Positions 26,161 to 33,901 of a DNA stretch of 64,000 nt are shown in pieces. The stretch spans positions 372,001 to 436,000 of the forward strand of contig NZ_NMVJ01000006.1 of the NCBI RefSeq assembly GCF_002250565.1, written 5' to 3'. The translations under genes and the position numbers were made by a program. The notes beneath the pieces were generated by a model. It was not told the origin of the DNA and made no database searches. It saw only the letters and a program-made list of their open reading frames with translations. The number at the start of each line of letters is the position of its first letter. Position 1 is the first letter of the stretch. The DNA comes from Parenemella sanctibonifatiensis (GTDB taxonomy: Bacteria > Actinomycetota > Actinomycetes > Propionibacteriales > Propionibacteriaceae).

Positions 26161-27867
26161 TCACTCATAGAACTCGCGCCACGGGGCGCCCGGCGCCACC
26201 CCGCAATCGATGATCAGTTGAGCGACTCCACCATCCGAATCAATGCCCCAGTAGACGGGAAACTGGGGGCGTGCGGGACCGGGTGCGATGAGGACACCGG
26301 ACAGCTCCTCGTCACCCAGCATCACGATGGTCTCGCCCTCCTCCCGCACCAGTTGCCTCAACTGCTGGCGGTCGGCATGGGTCGCGCGGGTGGTGCGGCC
26401 CCAGTCGAAGACAGCGATCGCCTCGGAGCAGTCGAGGTCGGTGTTCGCTTCGACTCGCTCGGCCTTGGCCCAGCCAGCCACCTCGGCCGTGCTGAAACGC
26501 ACCCGTAACCCAGCCGGTCGTTGATCGTGCACGGCAATGTCCACGGGGTGCCGTCCCGCGGGCACGAGGGTGCGCAGCGGCGAGAGCTCCTCGACGAAAC
26601 CCAGCGGATTGCCGACACACAGGTGGCCCTCGGTGGCCAACATCAGCTCGCCGTGCCGCACCGAGGCTCCGGCACCGAACAGCGATCCGGGGTCGGGCCG
26701 ATCCAGTTCACTCAGGTCGGCCAAGTCATCGACGCCATGGTGGACATCGGCTGCCAGCCGAGCAGCGGTGTCCTCATCCAGCAGCACCTCTTCGGCGTTC
26801 CGTTCGCCGTCCTCGCCATCCTCGTCTGCCTCATCAGCCCATGGCGCTCCGGGCAGGATGCCGAAGTCAGCGACCAACTGGGCCGGCGTACCGTCGTCGT
26901 CCAATCCCCAGTAGAGCGGGTATTCACCGGGCCCCCAACCGGCGCCGCAGATGACGCCGAAGGCACGGTCACCGCTGGTCAGGATGGCCACCGGAGCGGG
27001 GGGTCGCTCCAAGAAGCTGCGCCACAGGCGTACCCGGTCGCGCTGGGTCAGGCCGGCCGCCAGCTCCCAGTCCACGATCGCCAACGCCCCGGAATCCAGC
27101 CCGACCAGGTCACCAGCATCACCGTCGGCGCCACGCCACTGGGCCACCGGCTGCTCGGTCAGCCGCAGCCGAAGCGCCGCGACCAACGGTTCGCCATCGA
27201 CATTGGTCCGGCTCACCTCGACGGTGACCTCCCCACCGGAGACCAGTCGCGACAACACCGAGAACGATCCCCAGCCGTTCTCCGGATTGCCCGCCGCCAG
27301 TACGCCACCCTTCGAACCCACCTTGAAGCCACCGACCTTGCTGACCCGGATCGCCTCACCCCGGTCAGCTTCGGCAGCGGAGTCGAAGAGGACGCCAGGA
27401 TCGGGGCGATCGACATCGGTCAGCGCCGCTAGCTCGACCTCCGGGCTCGGGAACCCCGCGCGCTCCTGAGCCTCGTCCGGCGTCACTTCCAGCGCATCGG
27501 GGTCGCCGAAGTAGCGCTCCACCCGACTCAGCCGCCAATCACCGTCGATCGCTTCACCGTGAAACTCGAGCAAGGTGTGCCCGTCGTGCACCACCACCAC
27601 GTCGGGTCCCGCGCCGAGCAGTTCAGGTTGGCCGGAGGCGAGCTGCTGGGATTCGAACGGATCGACGGCAAAGACATCGGATTCCAACCGAAACCCGGCG
27701 CTGCCGTGCCGCAGCCGCAACTGCGCCAATTCCTCGTCCCAGGTCTGCCACGGATCGGCTGGCACCCCGTTGGGGGTCTCATGCTCACCGACCATCATCG
27801 GGCGAACGCGCCGGTGCGCCGCCAGATAGTCCCGGACGAACTGCTGAACACGCTCCTTGGGTTCCAT
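26161..27867 (-). CDS. Tandem DUF4241-like protein
   Basis: A 568-residue soluble acidic protein. Two homologous halves are seen. Each has DRPDPGxLF, a LxxGNP segment, VALRLRLTEQPVAQW or LRVRFSTAEVAGW, an Asp-rich strand ending IVDW or VFDW, and the closing PLYWGLDDDGTPAQLVADFG or PVYWGIDSDGGVAQLIIDCG. I assign DUF4241 from this pattern, with moderate confidence. An extra N-terminal domain (about 1-125) resembles a small NTF2-like immunity or stress module. Function unknown. TAACGT 6 nt before the ATG indicates a leaderless mRNA. Confidence 0.7.
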   Translation of the reverse strand: MEPKERVQQFVRDYLAAHRRVRPMMVGEHETPNGVPADPWQTWDEELAQLRLRHGSAGFRLESDVFAVDPFESQQLASGQPELLGAGPDVVVVHDGHTLLEFHGEAIDGDWRLSRVERYFGDPDALEVTPDEAQERAGFPSPEVELAALTDVDRPDPGVLFDSAAEADRGEAIRVSKVGGFKVGSKGGVLAAGNPENGWGSFSVLSRLVSGGEVTVEVSRTNVDGEPLVAALRLRLTEQPVAQWRGADGDAGDLVGLDSGALAIVDWELAAGLTQRDRVRLWRSFLERPPAPVAILTSGDRAFGVICGAGWGPGEYPLYWGLDDDGTPAQLVADFGILPGAPWADEADEDGEDGERNAEEVLLDEDTAARLAADVHHGVDDLADLSELDRPDPGSLFGAGASVRHGELMLATEGHLCVGNPLGFVEELSPLRTLVPAGRHPVDIAVHDQRPAGLRVRFSTAEVAGWAKAERVEANTDLDCSEAIAVFDWGRTTRATHADRQQLRQLVREEGETIVMLGDEELSGVLIAPGPARPQFPVYWGIDSDGGVAQLIIDCGVAPGAPWREFYE

Positions 27868-27873
27868 GACCCA

Positions 27874-27879
27874 ACGTTA
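27874..27879 (-). promoter_or_regulatory. Leaderless -10 box of the DUF4241 gene
   Basis: On the minus strand TAACGT is followed by 6 nt and ATG 27867. Confidence 0.5.
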
Positions 27880-27958
27880 GCCCTGCCCCCATTGGAGCGG
27901 CGCGGCGGCCGCCCAAGCTCTACCCTTGGGAGGTCAGTTGTTGAAAGGAACTCCCGCC

Positions 27959-28984
27959 ATGGCCGACGACGAGCTTCGTGAGCTGGTCCGTTTCAAGACG
28001 TTCTCGACCGCCGACACCGGCTATGCCGCCATGGAGGTACGCCGGCTGCTGGACGAGCTGCGGCGAGCGGCCAACAATGGCGACGACCTGGCGCCGATCC
28101 TGGCGAAAGCCGAGCTGAGTGAGGCCCGCTTCGGCTACAGCAAGGCCGAGGTGGACTCCTTCCTGGCGCGGGTCAGGGCCATTGCCACTGGTGAACCCGT
28201 CGAGGACGTCGCCACCGAGCCACCCCCGACCACGACGCCGACCGCAGCGACCAGCGTACGGATCACGGGCACCTCGTTGCTGAGTGATCAGGATCGCGCC
28301 TCCGGCATCACCGAGGGCACCGGCACCAAGCCGATTGCCGAATCGGTCAAAGAGTTCACCCCCGACCTGACTGCGGCAGGCTCGGCGCTGGACACGCCTA
28401 CGGAACCTGAGGTCGACGACGAGGGGGAGTGGGCTGAGGACTCCGATGACGACGAGCCCGAGGACGACGACGCGCCCGACGCCGAGCCGGCGCCCGCCAA
28501 GCGAGTGCCCACCACCCGCACGCCCACCACACGCACGCCAACCACACGGTCGACGACCGCGTGGTCAGCGCCGGCAGGGCACCCGGTGCGGACGCACGAT
28601 CCCCAACAGGAGGCCCTGCGCACCACCCTGCGGATGACGCTGCATCGGTCCTCATTCGCACCGGCCGCCAAGGGAAGCCCGGGCTATGACAAGGCCGAGG
28701 TCGACACCTTCCTCCGGAAGCTGCGCAGCAGGCTCGACGAGACCGTCGACCTGGCCAGCACGATCGCCTCAGCGCAATTCACCATGCGCCGACAGGACGC
28801 CTACAGCGTCGACGAGATCGACGATTTCCTCGACCATGTCAGCCTGGTCTCGCAAGGCCGTCCCTCGGCGCCACCGAGGCCTCGACCCGACAGCCAGGGG
28901 CAGTCCACTCGAAAGCTGGGTCAGCTCCTGGCCATCGTGGTCGTCATCGCGATCGTGGTGGTGGCGTGGCTCGCCAGCCTCTGA
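27959..28984 (+). CDS. Tail-anchored protein with four DivIVA-like motifs
   Basis: A 341-residue protein. Four copies of a Y-x3-E-V/I-x2-F/L-L motif occur: GYAAMEVRRLLDEL (about 21), FGYSKAEVDSFLARV (about 59), PGYDKAEVDTFLRKL (about 242) and DAYSVDEIDDFLDHV (about 281). The two pairs flank a disordered acidic/Pro/Thr linker with TTRTP repeats (about 85-215). The C-terminus is one hydrophobic helix (LGQLLAIVVVIAIVVVAWL), so the protein should be anchored in the membrane with its bulk in the cytoplasm. Such motifs are found in the N-terminal membrane-curvature domain of DivIVA. A septum or pole role is an inference. The RBS AAAGGA lies 8 nt before ATG 27959. Confidence 0.75.
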   Translation: MADDELRELVRFKTFSTADTGYAAMEVRRLLDELRRAANNGDDLAPILAKAELSEARFGYSKAEVDSFLARVRAIATGEPVEDVATEPPPTTTPTAATSVRITGTSLLSDQDRASGITEGTGTKPIAESVKEFTPDLTAAGSALDTPTEPEVDDEGEWAEDSDDDEPEDDDAPDAEPAPAKRVPTTRTPTTRTPTTRSTTAWSAPAGHPVRTHDPQQEALRTTLRMTLHRSSFAPAAKGSPGYDKAEVDTFLRKLRSRLDETVDLASTIASAQFTMRRQDAYSVDEIDDFLDHVSLVSQGRPSAPPRPRPDSQGQSTRKLGQLLAIVVVIAIVVVAWLASL

Positions 28985-28990
28985 CCGGGA

Positions 28991-29491
28991 TCAGGCCTCG
29001 TTGCGCTGGCCGAGCTCCGCGTCGAGACGGAGCAGACCGGGACCGTCGTCACCGATCAGCTTGATCCGGCCGACGATCTCGCCGACGGTGGCTTCCTCCT
29101 CGATCTGCTCCTCCAGGAACCAATGGAGCAGGGGGCGGGAGTCCAGATCACCGGCGGCATCGCAGGCGCGATAGAGGGTACGGATCGCCTCGGAGACCTT
29201 CTCCTCGTGGGCCAGGGCGGCCTCGAAGATGTCCTGGATACTCATCGACGAGGTGTCGACCGGCGCACTGATGGCACCGATCGCCGGAGCATCACCACGG
29301 TCCACGACGTGGTCGATGAACTTGTGGGCGTGGATGAGTTCCTCGTCGGCTTGCAGACGCAGCCACGACGCCAAACCTGGCAGGTCCTGCGAATCAGCCG
29401 CAATCGACAGCTGGCGGTAGACGATCGATGCCTCGAATTCGAGGGTGATCTGGGTGTTGAAGGCTGCGACAAGGTCAGATGAGAGCTTCAT
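28991..29491 (-). CDS. Ferritin
   Basis: A 166-residue iron-storage four-helix protein. Ferroxidase-type residues sit in ITLEFEASIVYRQLS, DEELIHAHKFIDHV, LAHEEKVSEAIRTL and HWFLEEQIEEEATVGEIV. No haem-binding Met of bacterioferritin is evident in the usual helix B position, so a non-haem ferritin (BfrB/Ftn type) is favoured. TAGATT 7 nt upstream of the ATG points to a leaderless transcript. Confidence 0.93.
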   Translation of the reverse strand: MKLSSDLVAAFNTQITLEFEASIVYRQLSIAADSQDLPGLASWLRLQADEELIHAHKFIDHVVDRGDAPAIGAISAPVDTSSMSIQDIFEAALAHEEKVSEAIRTLYRACDAAGDLDSRPLLHWFLEEQIEEEATVGEIVGRIKLIGDDGPGLLRLDAELGQRNEA

Positions 29492-29498
29492 GGAGTCG

Positions 29499-29504
29499 AA
29501 TCTA
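29499..29504 (-). promoter_or_regulatory. Leaderless -10 box of the ferritin gene
   Basis: On the minus strand TAGATT is followed by 7 nt and ATG 29491. Confidence 0.5.
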
Positions 29505-29523
29505 GACCCCTCGGAAACAGCGC

Positions 29524-29550
29524 CGCCCGGGGGTCGGTCACCCCCGGGCG
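29524..29550 (-). terminator. Hairpin after the Gfo/Idh gene
   Basis: A perfect 11-bp GC stem (29524-29534 with 29540-29550) with a 5-nt loop, 24-50 nt beyond the Gfo/Idh stop and upstream of the ferritin promoter. Confidence 0.6.
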
Positions 29551-29573
29551 TACGCGCGCAGTTCCGTTGTCGG

Positions 29574-30662
29574 TCAGCCGAGCGGCGGTGCGTCCTCGAA
29601 GGTCACCGGCAGCGGGTTCTGGCGGTGGCATTCCTCGATGACGGCGACCTGCTGGGCCACCTGCTCCGGCGGGACGGTCAGCGCAACACCATTGCGGACC
29701 GCCTCGAAGAGGTTGGTGTAGAACCGGGTGGCCATCGAGCGGAACAGGTCCTTGTCCTCGTCGGCGACGTCCCAGGACTCCTCGATGAAGTTCAGGTCCT
29801 CCTTGCAGTAGGAGGGGCCGGGCAGCGGCTCGGGGGCGAGCTTCTGCTCAGGTGCCTCGGCCGGATCGTAGTACTTCCAGTCGAGGTGAGTCATCGAGCC
29901 GGCGAGCGAACCGTAGGTGCCGTAGACCTGATAGGTGTACGGGTTGAAGTGGTTGTTCGAGCAGACCTCGAGGTCCACCACCGGGCGGCCCGGAGCGGTC
30001 AGCAGGATCTTGACGAAGTCCTCGGCGTCACCGGCGGCGTTGACGTTGGCCATCTTGGCCCACACCTGCGGCTGCACGTCGCGGCCGATGAAGCCGAGTG
30101 CCTGGTCCAGCGGGTGGGGACCGGTGTTGAGGAGGTTGCCGGCGTTGAAACCCTGGATGACCTGCCAGTCGTAGCGGCGGGCGAAGCCGTTGAAGAAGAT
30201 CTTGACCATCTGGATCTCGCCCAACTTGCCCGACCGCAGCACGTCCATCACGGCCCGGTAGTAGGGGGCGTGACGGGACTGCTGGAAGACCGCAAAGAGC
30301 TTGCCGGTGCGGGTGGAGGTGGCGATGTTCTCGTGCACATCAGCGGCGCGACGGGCGGCCGGCTTCTCGCTGAGGACGTGATAACCGGCCTCCATCACCT
30401 CGTTGTTGATCTGCGGGTGGTGGTGGCTGAAGGAAGCGTTGATGACCAGTTCGATGTTGGTCGACTTGTCGGCCAACATGTCGCGGTAATCAGCGTACGT
30501 CTTCACACCGGGGTAGTCGCCCTCGGCGCGGGTGCGGCGATCCTCGATCAGATCGGAGATCGCGACGATCTCGTACTTCTCCGGGAGGGTCTTGAGAAAC
30601 TCGGTGTGGATGTTCCGGCCGCTGCGGCCCTGACCGATGACCCCTAGACGGATGGGTTCCAT
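29574..30662 (-). CDS. Gfo/Idh/MocA family oxidoreductase
   Basis: A 362-residue NAD(P)-dependent sugar or inositol-type dehydrogenase. The N-terminal Rossmann motif is LGVIGQGRSGRNIHTE, and the conserved catalytic-Lys segment is HVLSEKPAARRAADV. The C-terminal alpha/beta domain includes NTGPHPLDQALGFIG, the family's HxxD-type pattern. Substrate cannot be fixed. ATG 30662 was chosen with AGGAG 11 nt upstream; a TTG at 30674 is too close to that RBS. Confidence 0.88.
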   Translation of the reverse strand: MEPIRLGVIGQGRSGRNIHTEFLKTLPEKYEIVAISDLIEDRRTRAEGDYPGVKTYADYRDMLADKSTNIELVINASFSHHHPQINNEVMEAGYHVLSEKPAARRAADVHENIATSTRTGKLFAVFQQSRHAPYYRAVMDVLRSGKLGEIQMVKIFFNGFARRYDWQVIQGFNAGNLLNTGPHPLDQALGFIGRDVQPQVWAKMANVNAAGDAEDFVKILLTAPGRPVVDLEVCSNNHFNPYTYQVYGTYGSLAGSMTHLDWKYYDPAEAPEQKLAPEPLPGPSYCKEDLNFIEESWDVADEDKDLFRSMATRFYTNLFEAVRNGVALTVPPEQVAQQVAVIEECHRQNPLPVTFEDAPPLG

Positions 30663-30779
30663 GCTCTTCAACACTCCTGCGTGATGTGTACTTCAACGGA
30701 AGCAATGCTTTGTTGGACACTCTCTCACACGCCGCCGACGCTCGCGACCCGGCGCCCGGGTGCCGATCCAGAAAATCCC

Positions 30780-30808
30780 TTGAGGCCATCGCCGGAGCGG
30801 CCTAGTCT
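30780..30808 (+). promoter_or_regulatory. Promoter of the 12-codon ORF transcript
   Basis: TTGAGG (30780-30785), 17-nt spacer, TAGTCT (30803-30808). This predicts a start near 30815, just upstream of a very strong Shine-Dalgarno. Confidence 0.55.
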
Positions 30809-30839
30809 GTGGGCACACGGAAAGGAGGTGATCCGAGAA

Positions 30840-30878
30840 ATGAACTCTTCTTGGACCTGTGAGGTGGTCGGCCGCTGA
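30840..30878 (+). CDS. 12-residue ORF with maximal Shine-Dalgarno, possible leader peptide
   Basis: Encodes MNSSWTCEVVGR. It is preceded by AAAGGAGGTGATCC (30821-30834), complementary to essentially the whole 3' end of 16S rRNA. GATCCG (30830-30835) can pair with CGGATC (30882-30887) just after the stop, so folding could mask part of the ribosome site. CGGCC-GCTGA-GGCCG spans the stop codon. No larger gene follows on this strand before the convergent copper operon, so what it would regulate is unclear. I do not recognise the peptide. Confidence 0.5.
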   Translation: MNSSWTCEVVGR

Positions 30879-30925
30879 GGCCGGATCCCCAACGGACCGG
30901 TGAGGCAATACCAGCCGAACCACCC

Positions 30926-30985
30926 GAAACCGCGGGCGCTGCCCTGGTCCTGCAGCACGTCGGAACCCCGACCGCCCGCGGTTTC
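30926..30985. terminator. Three-way-junction-like RNA structure / terminator between convergent transcripts
   Basis: A 13-bp perfect outer stem (30926-30938 with 30973-30985) encloses two small hairpins, GCTGC/GCAGC (30938-30956) and GTCGG/CCGAC (30959-30972). On the minus strand it follows the copper operon stop at 31015 by 30 nt; on the plus strand it follows the 12-codon ORF by about 50 nt. It may simply end both transcripts. Confidence 0.5.
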
Positions 30986-31014
30986 GCCACACCCCCAGCT
31001 GTCCGTGCCCGCCT

Positions 31015-31629
31015 TCAGGACATGAAGTGGCGGTGGTACCCCGCAACGAACTGATCGAGGAAGATCGCGTTCGGCGTCCACATCGACATCGCTCCGGCAT
31101 GACGTTCCTTGCCGACCGGGTCGCGATAACGGAGTTGGATCATGCCCTGATTCATCGCTGAGCCGGCCAGCTGCCCCCACGGCACGGTGACGGTCTGGAA
31201 TGCCTCCTTGGCGACGATGCCCTCCGGCCAGAACCTCCAGGGCCCGAAGGCCGCGTCGGGCTGCGGGTTGGCCGCAATGAATCGCTGCACGATCTGCGGG
31301 CCCGCTTCGCGCTGCAGCTGGTCGTAGAGGCGGTTGAAGACGTCGGTGACGTACGCCTTGACATCCTTCTTCTGCATCGAGGTGAAGCCAAAGCTCCAAG
31401 TCGTGCGCTGTCGGTTCTCGTCCGTGATCTGGAGCCGATAGTTGGTCGACGTGGGGATGCCTTGGACATAGTTCTTCGTCACTCGGAGGCGGACCTCGGC
31501 GATCGTGTGGGTCGCCACCACGTGCTTGCCGAAGACGATCTGGCCGGGGGAGAGCACCACCTCCCGCTTGCCCATCACTCCCAGGGAGACGGTTGCCGAG
31601 AAGGTCGGCGCCTGTGGCGTCTGGTTCAT
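31015..31629 (-). CDS. Hypothetical protein at the end of the copper operon
   Basis: A 204-residue soluble protein of unknown family. The first half is beta-rich (TFSATVSLGVMGKREVVLSPGQ, VRLRVTKNYVQ), with a helix ending VFNRLYDQLQRE. The second half repeats a similar strand-helix plan and ends FLDQFVAGYHRHFMS. This could be two PH-like domains, but I cannot show it. No signal peptide or metal-binding motif is seen. It starts 7 bp after copA and is probably co-transcribed. Confidence 0.65.
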   Translation of the reverse strand: MNQTPQAPTFSATVSLGVMGKREVVLSPGQIVFGKHVVATHTIAEVRLRVTKNYVQGIPTSTNYRLQITDENRQRTTWSFGFTSMQKKDVKAYVTDVFNRLYDQLQREAGPQIVQRFIAANPQPDAAFGPWRFWPEGIVAKEAFQTVTVPWGQLAGSAMNQGMIQLRYRDPVGKERHAGAMSMWTPNAIFLDQFVAGYHRHFMS

Positions 31630-31636
31630 CGCACCA

Positions 31637-33901
31637 TCATGCCGTCGCAGACTCGAAGTTGCGCAGTCTCAGGCTGTTGGTGACCACCAACACCGATGAC
31701 AGCGACATCGCCAAGCCGGCGATCAGCGGGTTCAACAGACCGGCCGCCGCCAACGGGATCGCGGCGACGTTGTAGCCAAATGCCCACAGCAGGTTGCCAC
31801 GGATCACGCGCAAGGTCTTGCGCGACAGCCGCAACGCATCCACCACCACCCACAGATTGCGGCGCACCAGCACCACGTCGGCCGAACGCAGGGCGATGTC
31901 AGTTCCGCTCACCACCGCCATGCCGAGCTCGGCGGCCGCCAGCGCCGCGGCGTCGTTGATACCGTCACCGACCATGGCGACCTGGTGACCGTCCGCCTGT
32001 AGTCCTTCGATCACTGTCGCCTTGTCGGTCGGCAGCACCTCGGCGATGACCTGGTCAACACCCAGCTGCGCACCGACCGCCTCCGCCGTCACCTGGCCGT
32101 CACCGGTGAGCAGGATGGTGCGCAGCCCGCGGCGACGCAGTTCGCTGACCACCGCGACGGCCTCGTCGCGCAGCCGGTCTGCGATGGCGTACGCCGCTGC
32201 CACCTGACCCTCGACGACCGCGACCGCAACGGTGTGGCCCTGGCTGGCGAACCGGTCGATGATCTCGCCGGCAGCACCGAGCTCGAACTGTTCGGACACC
32301 AGGGTGGGGCTGCAGACCACCACGGCCAGGCTGCGCTCAGCGGTGGTGACCCGACCGCGTACGCCCAGCCCCGGCAAGGCCTCGACCTCACCGGTGGGAT
32401 CGGGCCGGTCGACGGCCAGAGCACGGGCGATGGGGTGTTCGCTGCCCTCCTCCACCGAGCCGACCAGTTGGTCGATGGTCTCGGCGCGGTCCGGATCGGC
32501 ATGCCAAGCGTCGACGACACTCAACGAGCCGTGGGTCAGAGTGCCGGTCTTGTCCAGCACCACGGTGTCGACCCGACCGGAGGCCTCCAGCGCATCCGGT
32601 CCCTTGATCAGGATGCCGAGCTGGGAACCACGGCCCACGCCGACCATCAACGCCGTCGGGGTCGCGAGGCCCAGCGCGCACGGACAGGCGATGATCAACA
32701 CCGACATGGCGGCACTGGCGGCATGTCGCACACCGGCATCGGCCAGCAGCCAGCCGACCAGCGTGCCGAGGGCGATGACCAGCACCACCGGGACGAAGAC
32801 CGACACCACCTTGTCCACCAGCAACTGGACCCGGGCCTTGCGTGCCTGGGCCTGTTCGGCCATCGCGGCCATCTGGGCGAGCTGGGTGTGGGCGCCGACC
32901 CGGTCGGTCCGCACCTCCAACAACGCAGTCAGGTTCACCGTGCCGCCGATCACCGCATCACCGGGGGAGACCTCACGAGGCAACGGTTCACCCGACATCA
33001 TCGAGGTGTCGATCGGCCCGGACCCGGCGACCACGGTGCCGTCGACCGGGACTCGTTCTCCCGCGCGGACCACGGCGACGTCGCCGATCCGCACTTCGGC
33101 CAGCGGCACTGTCACGACGGTCTCGTCGCGGCGGATCCGGACCCGGTCCACTCCCAACAGATTCAGGGCGTTGAGCACGTCCTGGGCACTACGGCGGGAT
33201 CGCGCCTCGAAATAGCGACCGGCCAGCAAGAAGGTGGTGACGGCGGCCGCGACCTCCAGATAGATCGCATCCGCTCCCGCCGGGGTGATGCCGTAGCCGA
33301 GCCAATACCCCTCGGTGTCGTCACCGCCCCACAGCAGGGAGATCAACGACCAGGAGAAGGCAGCCAACACGCCGAGGGACACCAACGTGTCCATGCTGAA
33401 GCTGCGTTGCTGCAGGTTGCGGAAGGTGGCCTTGTGGAAGGGCCACGCGCACCAGAACACCACCGGCACTGCCAGCAACAGACACAGCAGCTGCCAGCCG
33501 GTGAACCGCAGCTCCGGTACCAGCGCCAGCACGATCGCCAGGTTGCCCAGTGGCACAGAGAGCACCGCGGCCACGATCAGGCGCAGCTTGAGGCTGCGCA
33601 CCCGGCGCTCGCTGAACTCCTCCTGGTCATCCGAGCCGACCGGCGCTGCGTGATAGCCCGCCTTGCTGACCACCGCCTCGGCTTCGGCGATCCGGTCGGC
33701 CGGCAGCCCGCGTACGATCGCACGCTCGGTGGCGTAGTTGACCGTCGCGCGGACCCCGGGCATCTTGTTGAGCTTCTTCTCGACCCGGTTGGCGCAGGCC
33801 GCGCAGGTCATCCCGCCGATCGCGAGCTGAAGCGGTTCGTCGAACGCCTCGGGCGCCTCGTCGGTGACCTCGGTGCTGGCATCCGTACGCTGGCTGGTCA
33901 T
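31637..33901 (-). CDS. copA: Copper-translocating P1B-type ATPase
   Basis: Exports Cu(I) across the membrane. It has 754 residues. An N-terminal heavy-metal domain has GMTCAACANRVEKKL (CxxC). The membrane ion site is IIACPCALGLATPTA (CPC). Phosphorylation motif is VVLDKTGTLTHGS, actuator SMMSGEPLPREV, His-Pro locus GSEHPIARAL, and hinge MVGDGINDAAALAAAELG. Late TM residues YNVAAIPLA and MSLSSVLVVTNSLRL match the Cu(I) subgroup. It overlaps the CopD-CtaG gene by 4 nt, so the two are coupled. Confidence 0.95.
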   Translation of the reverse strand: MTSQRTDASTEVTDEAPEAFDEPLQLAIGGMTCAACANRVEKKLNKMPGVRATVNYATERAIVRGLPADRIAEAEAVVSKAGYHAAPVGSDDQEEFSERRVRSLKLRLIVAAVLSVPLGNLAIVLALVPELRFTGWQLLCLLLAVPVVFWCAWPFHKATFRNLQQRSFSMDTLVSLGVLAAFSWSLISLLWGGDDTEGYWLGYGITPAGADAIYLEVAAAVTTFLLAGRYFEARSRRSAQDVLNALNLLGVDRVRIRRDETVVTVPLAEVRIGDVAVVRAGERVPVDGTVVAGSGPIDTSMMSGEPLPREVSPGDAVIGGTVNLTALLEVRTDRVGAHTQLAQMAAMAEQAQARKARVQLLVDKVVSVFVPVVLVIALGTLVGWLLADAGVRHAASAAMSVLIIACPCALGLATPTALMVGVGRGSQLGILIKGPDALEASGRVDTVVLDKTGTLTHGSLSVVDAWHADPDRAETIDQLVGSVEEGSEHPIARALAVDRPDPTGEVEALPGLGVRGRVTTAERSLAVVVCSPTLVSEQFELGAAGEIIDRFASQGHTVAVAVVEGQVAAAYAIADRLRDEAVAVVSELRRRGLRTILLTGDGQVTAEAVGAQLGVDQVIAEVLPTDKATVIEGLQADGHQVAMVGDGINDAAALAAAELGMAVVSGTDIALRSADVVLVRRNLWVVVDALRLSRKTLRVIRGNLLWAFGYNVAAIPLAAAGLLNPLIAGLAMSLSSVLVVTNSLRLRNFESATA

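Noticed and set aside
28504-28560. Tandem DNA repeat or CRISPR-like array
   Set aside because: The short CACCACACGCACGCC-type units code for the TTRTP linker of the DivIVA-motif protein; no spacers are present. No CRISPR array was seen in the window.
30821-30834. Fragment of a 16S rRNA gene end (antisense)
   Set aside because: Only the 14 nt complementary to the anti-SD match; flanks do not resemble rRNA, so it is read as a very strong Shine-Dalgarno.
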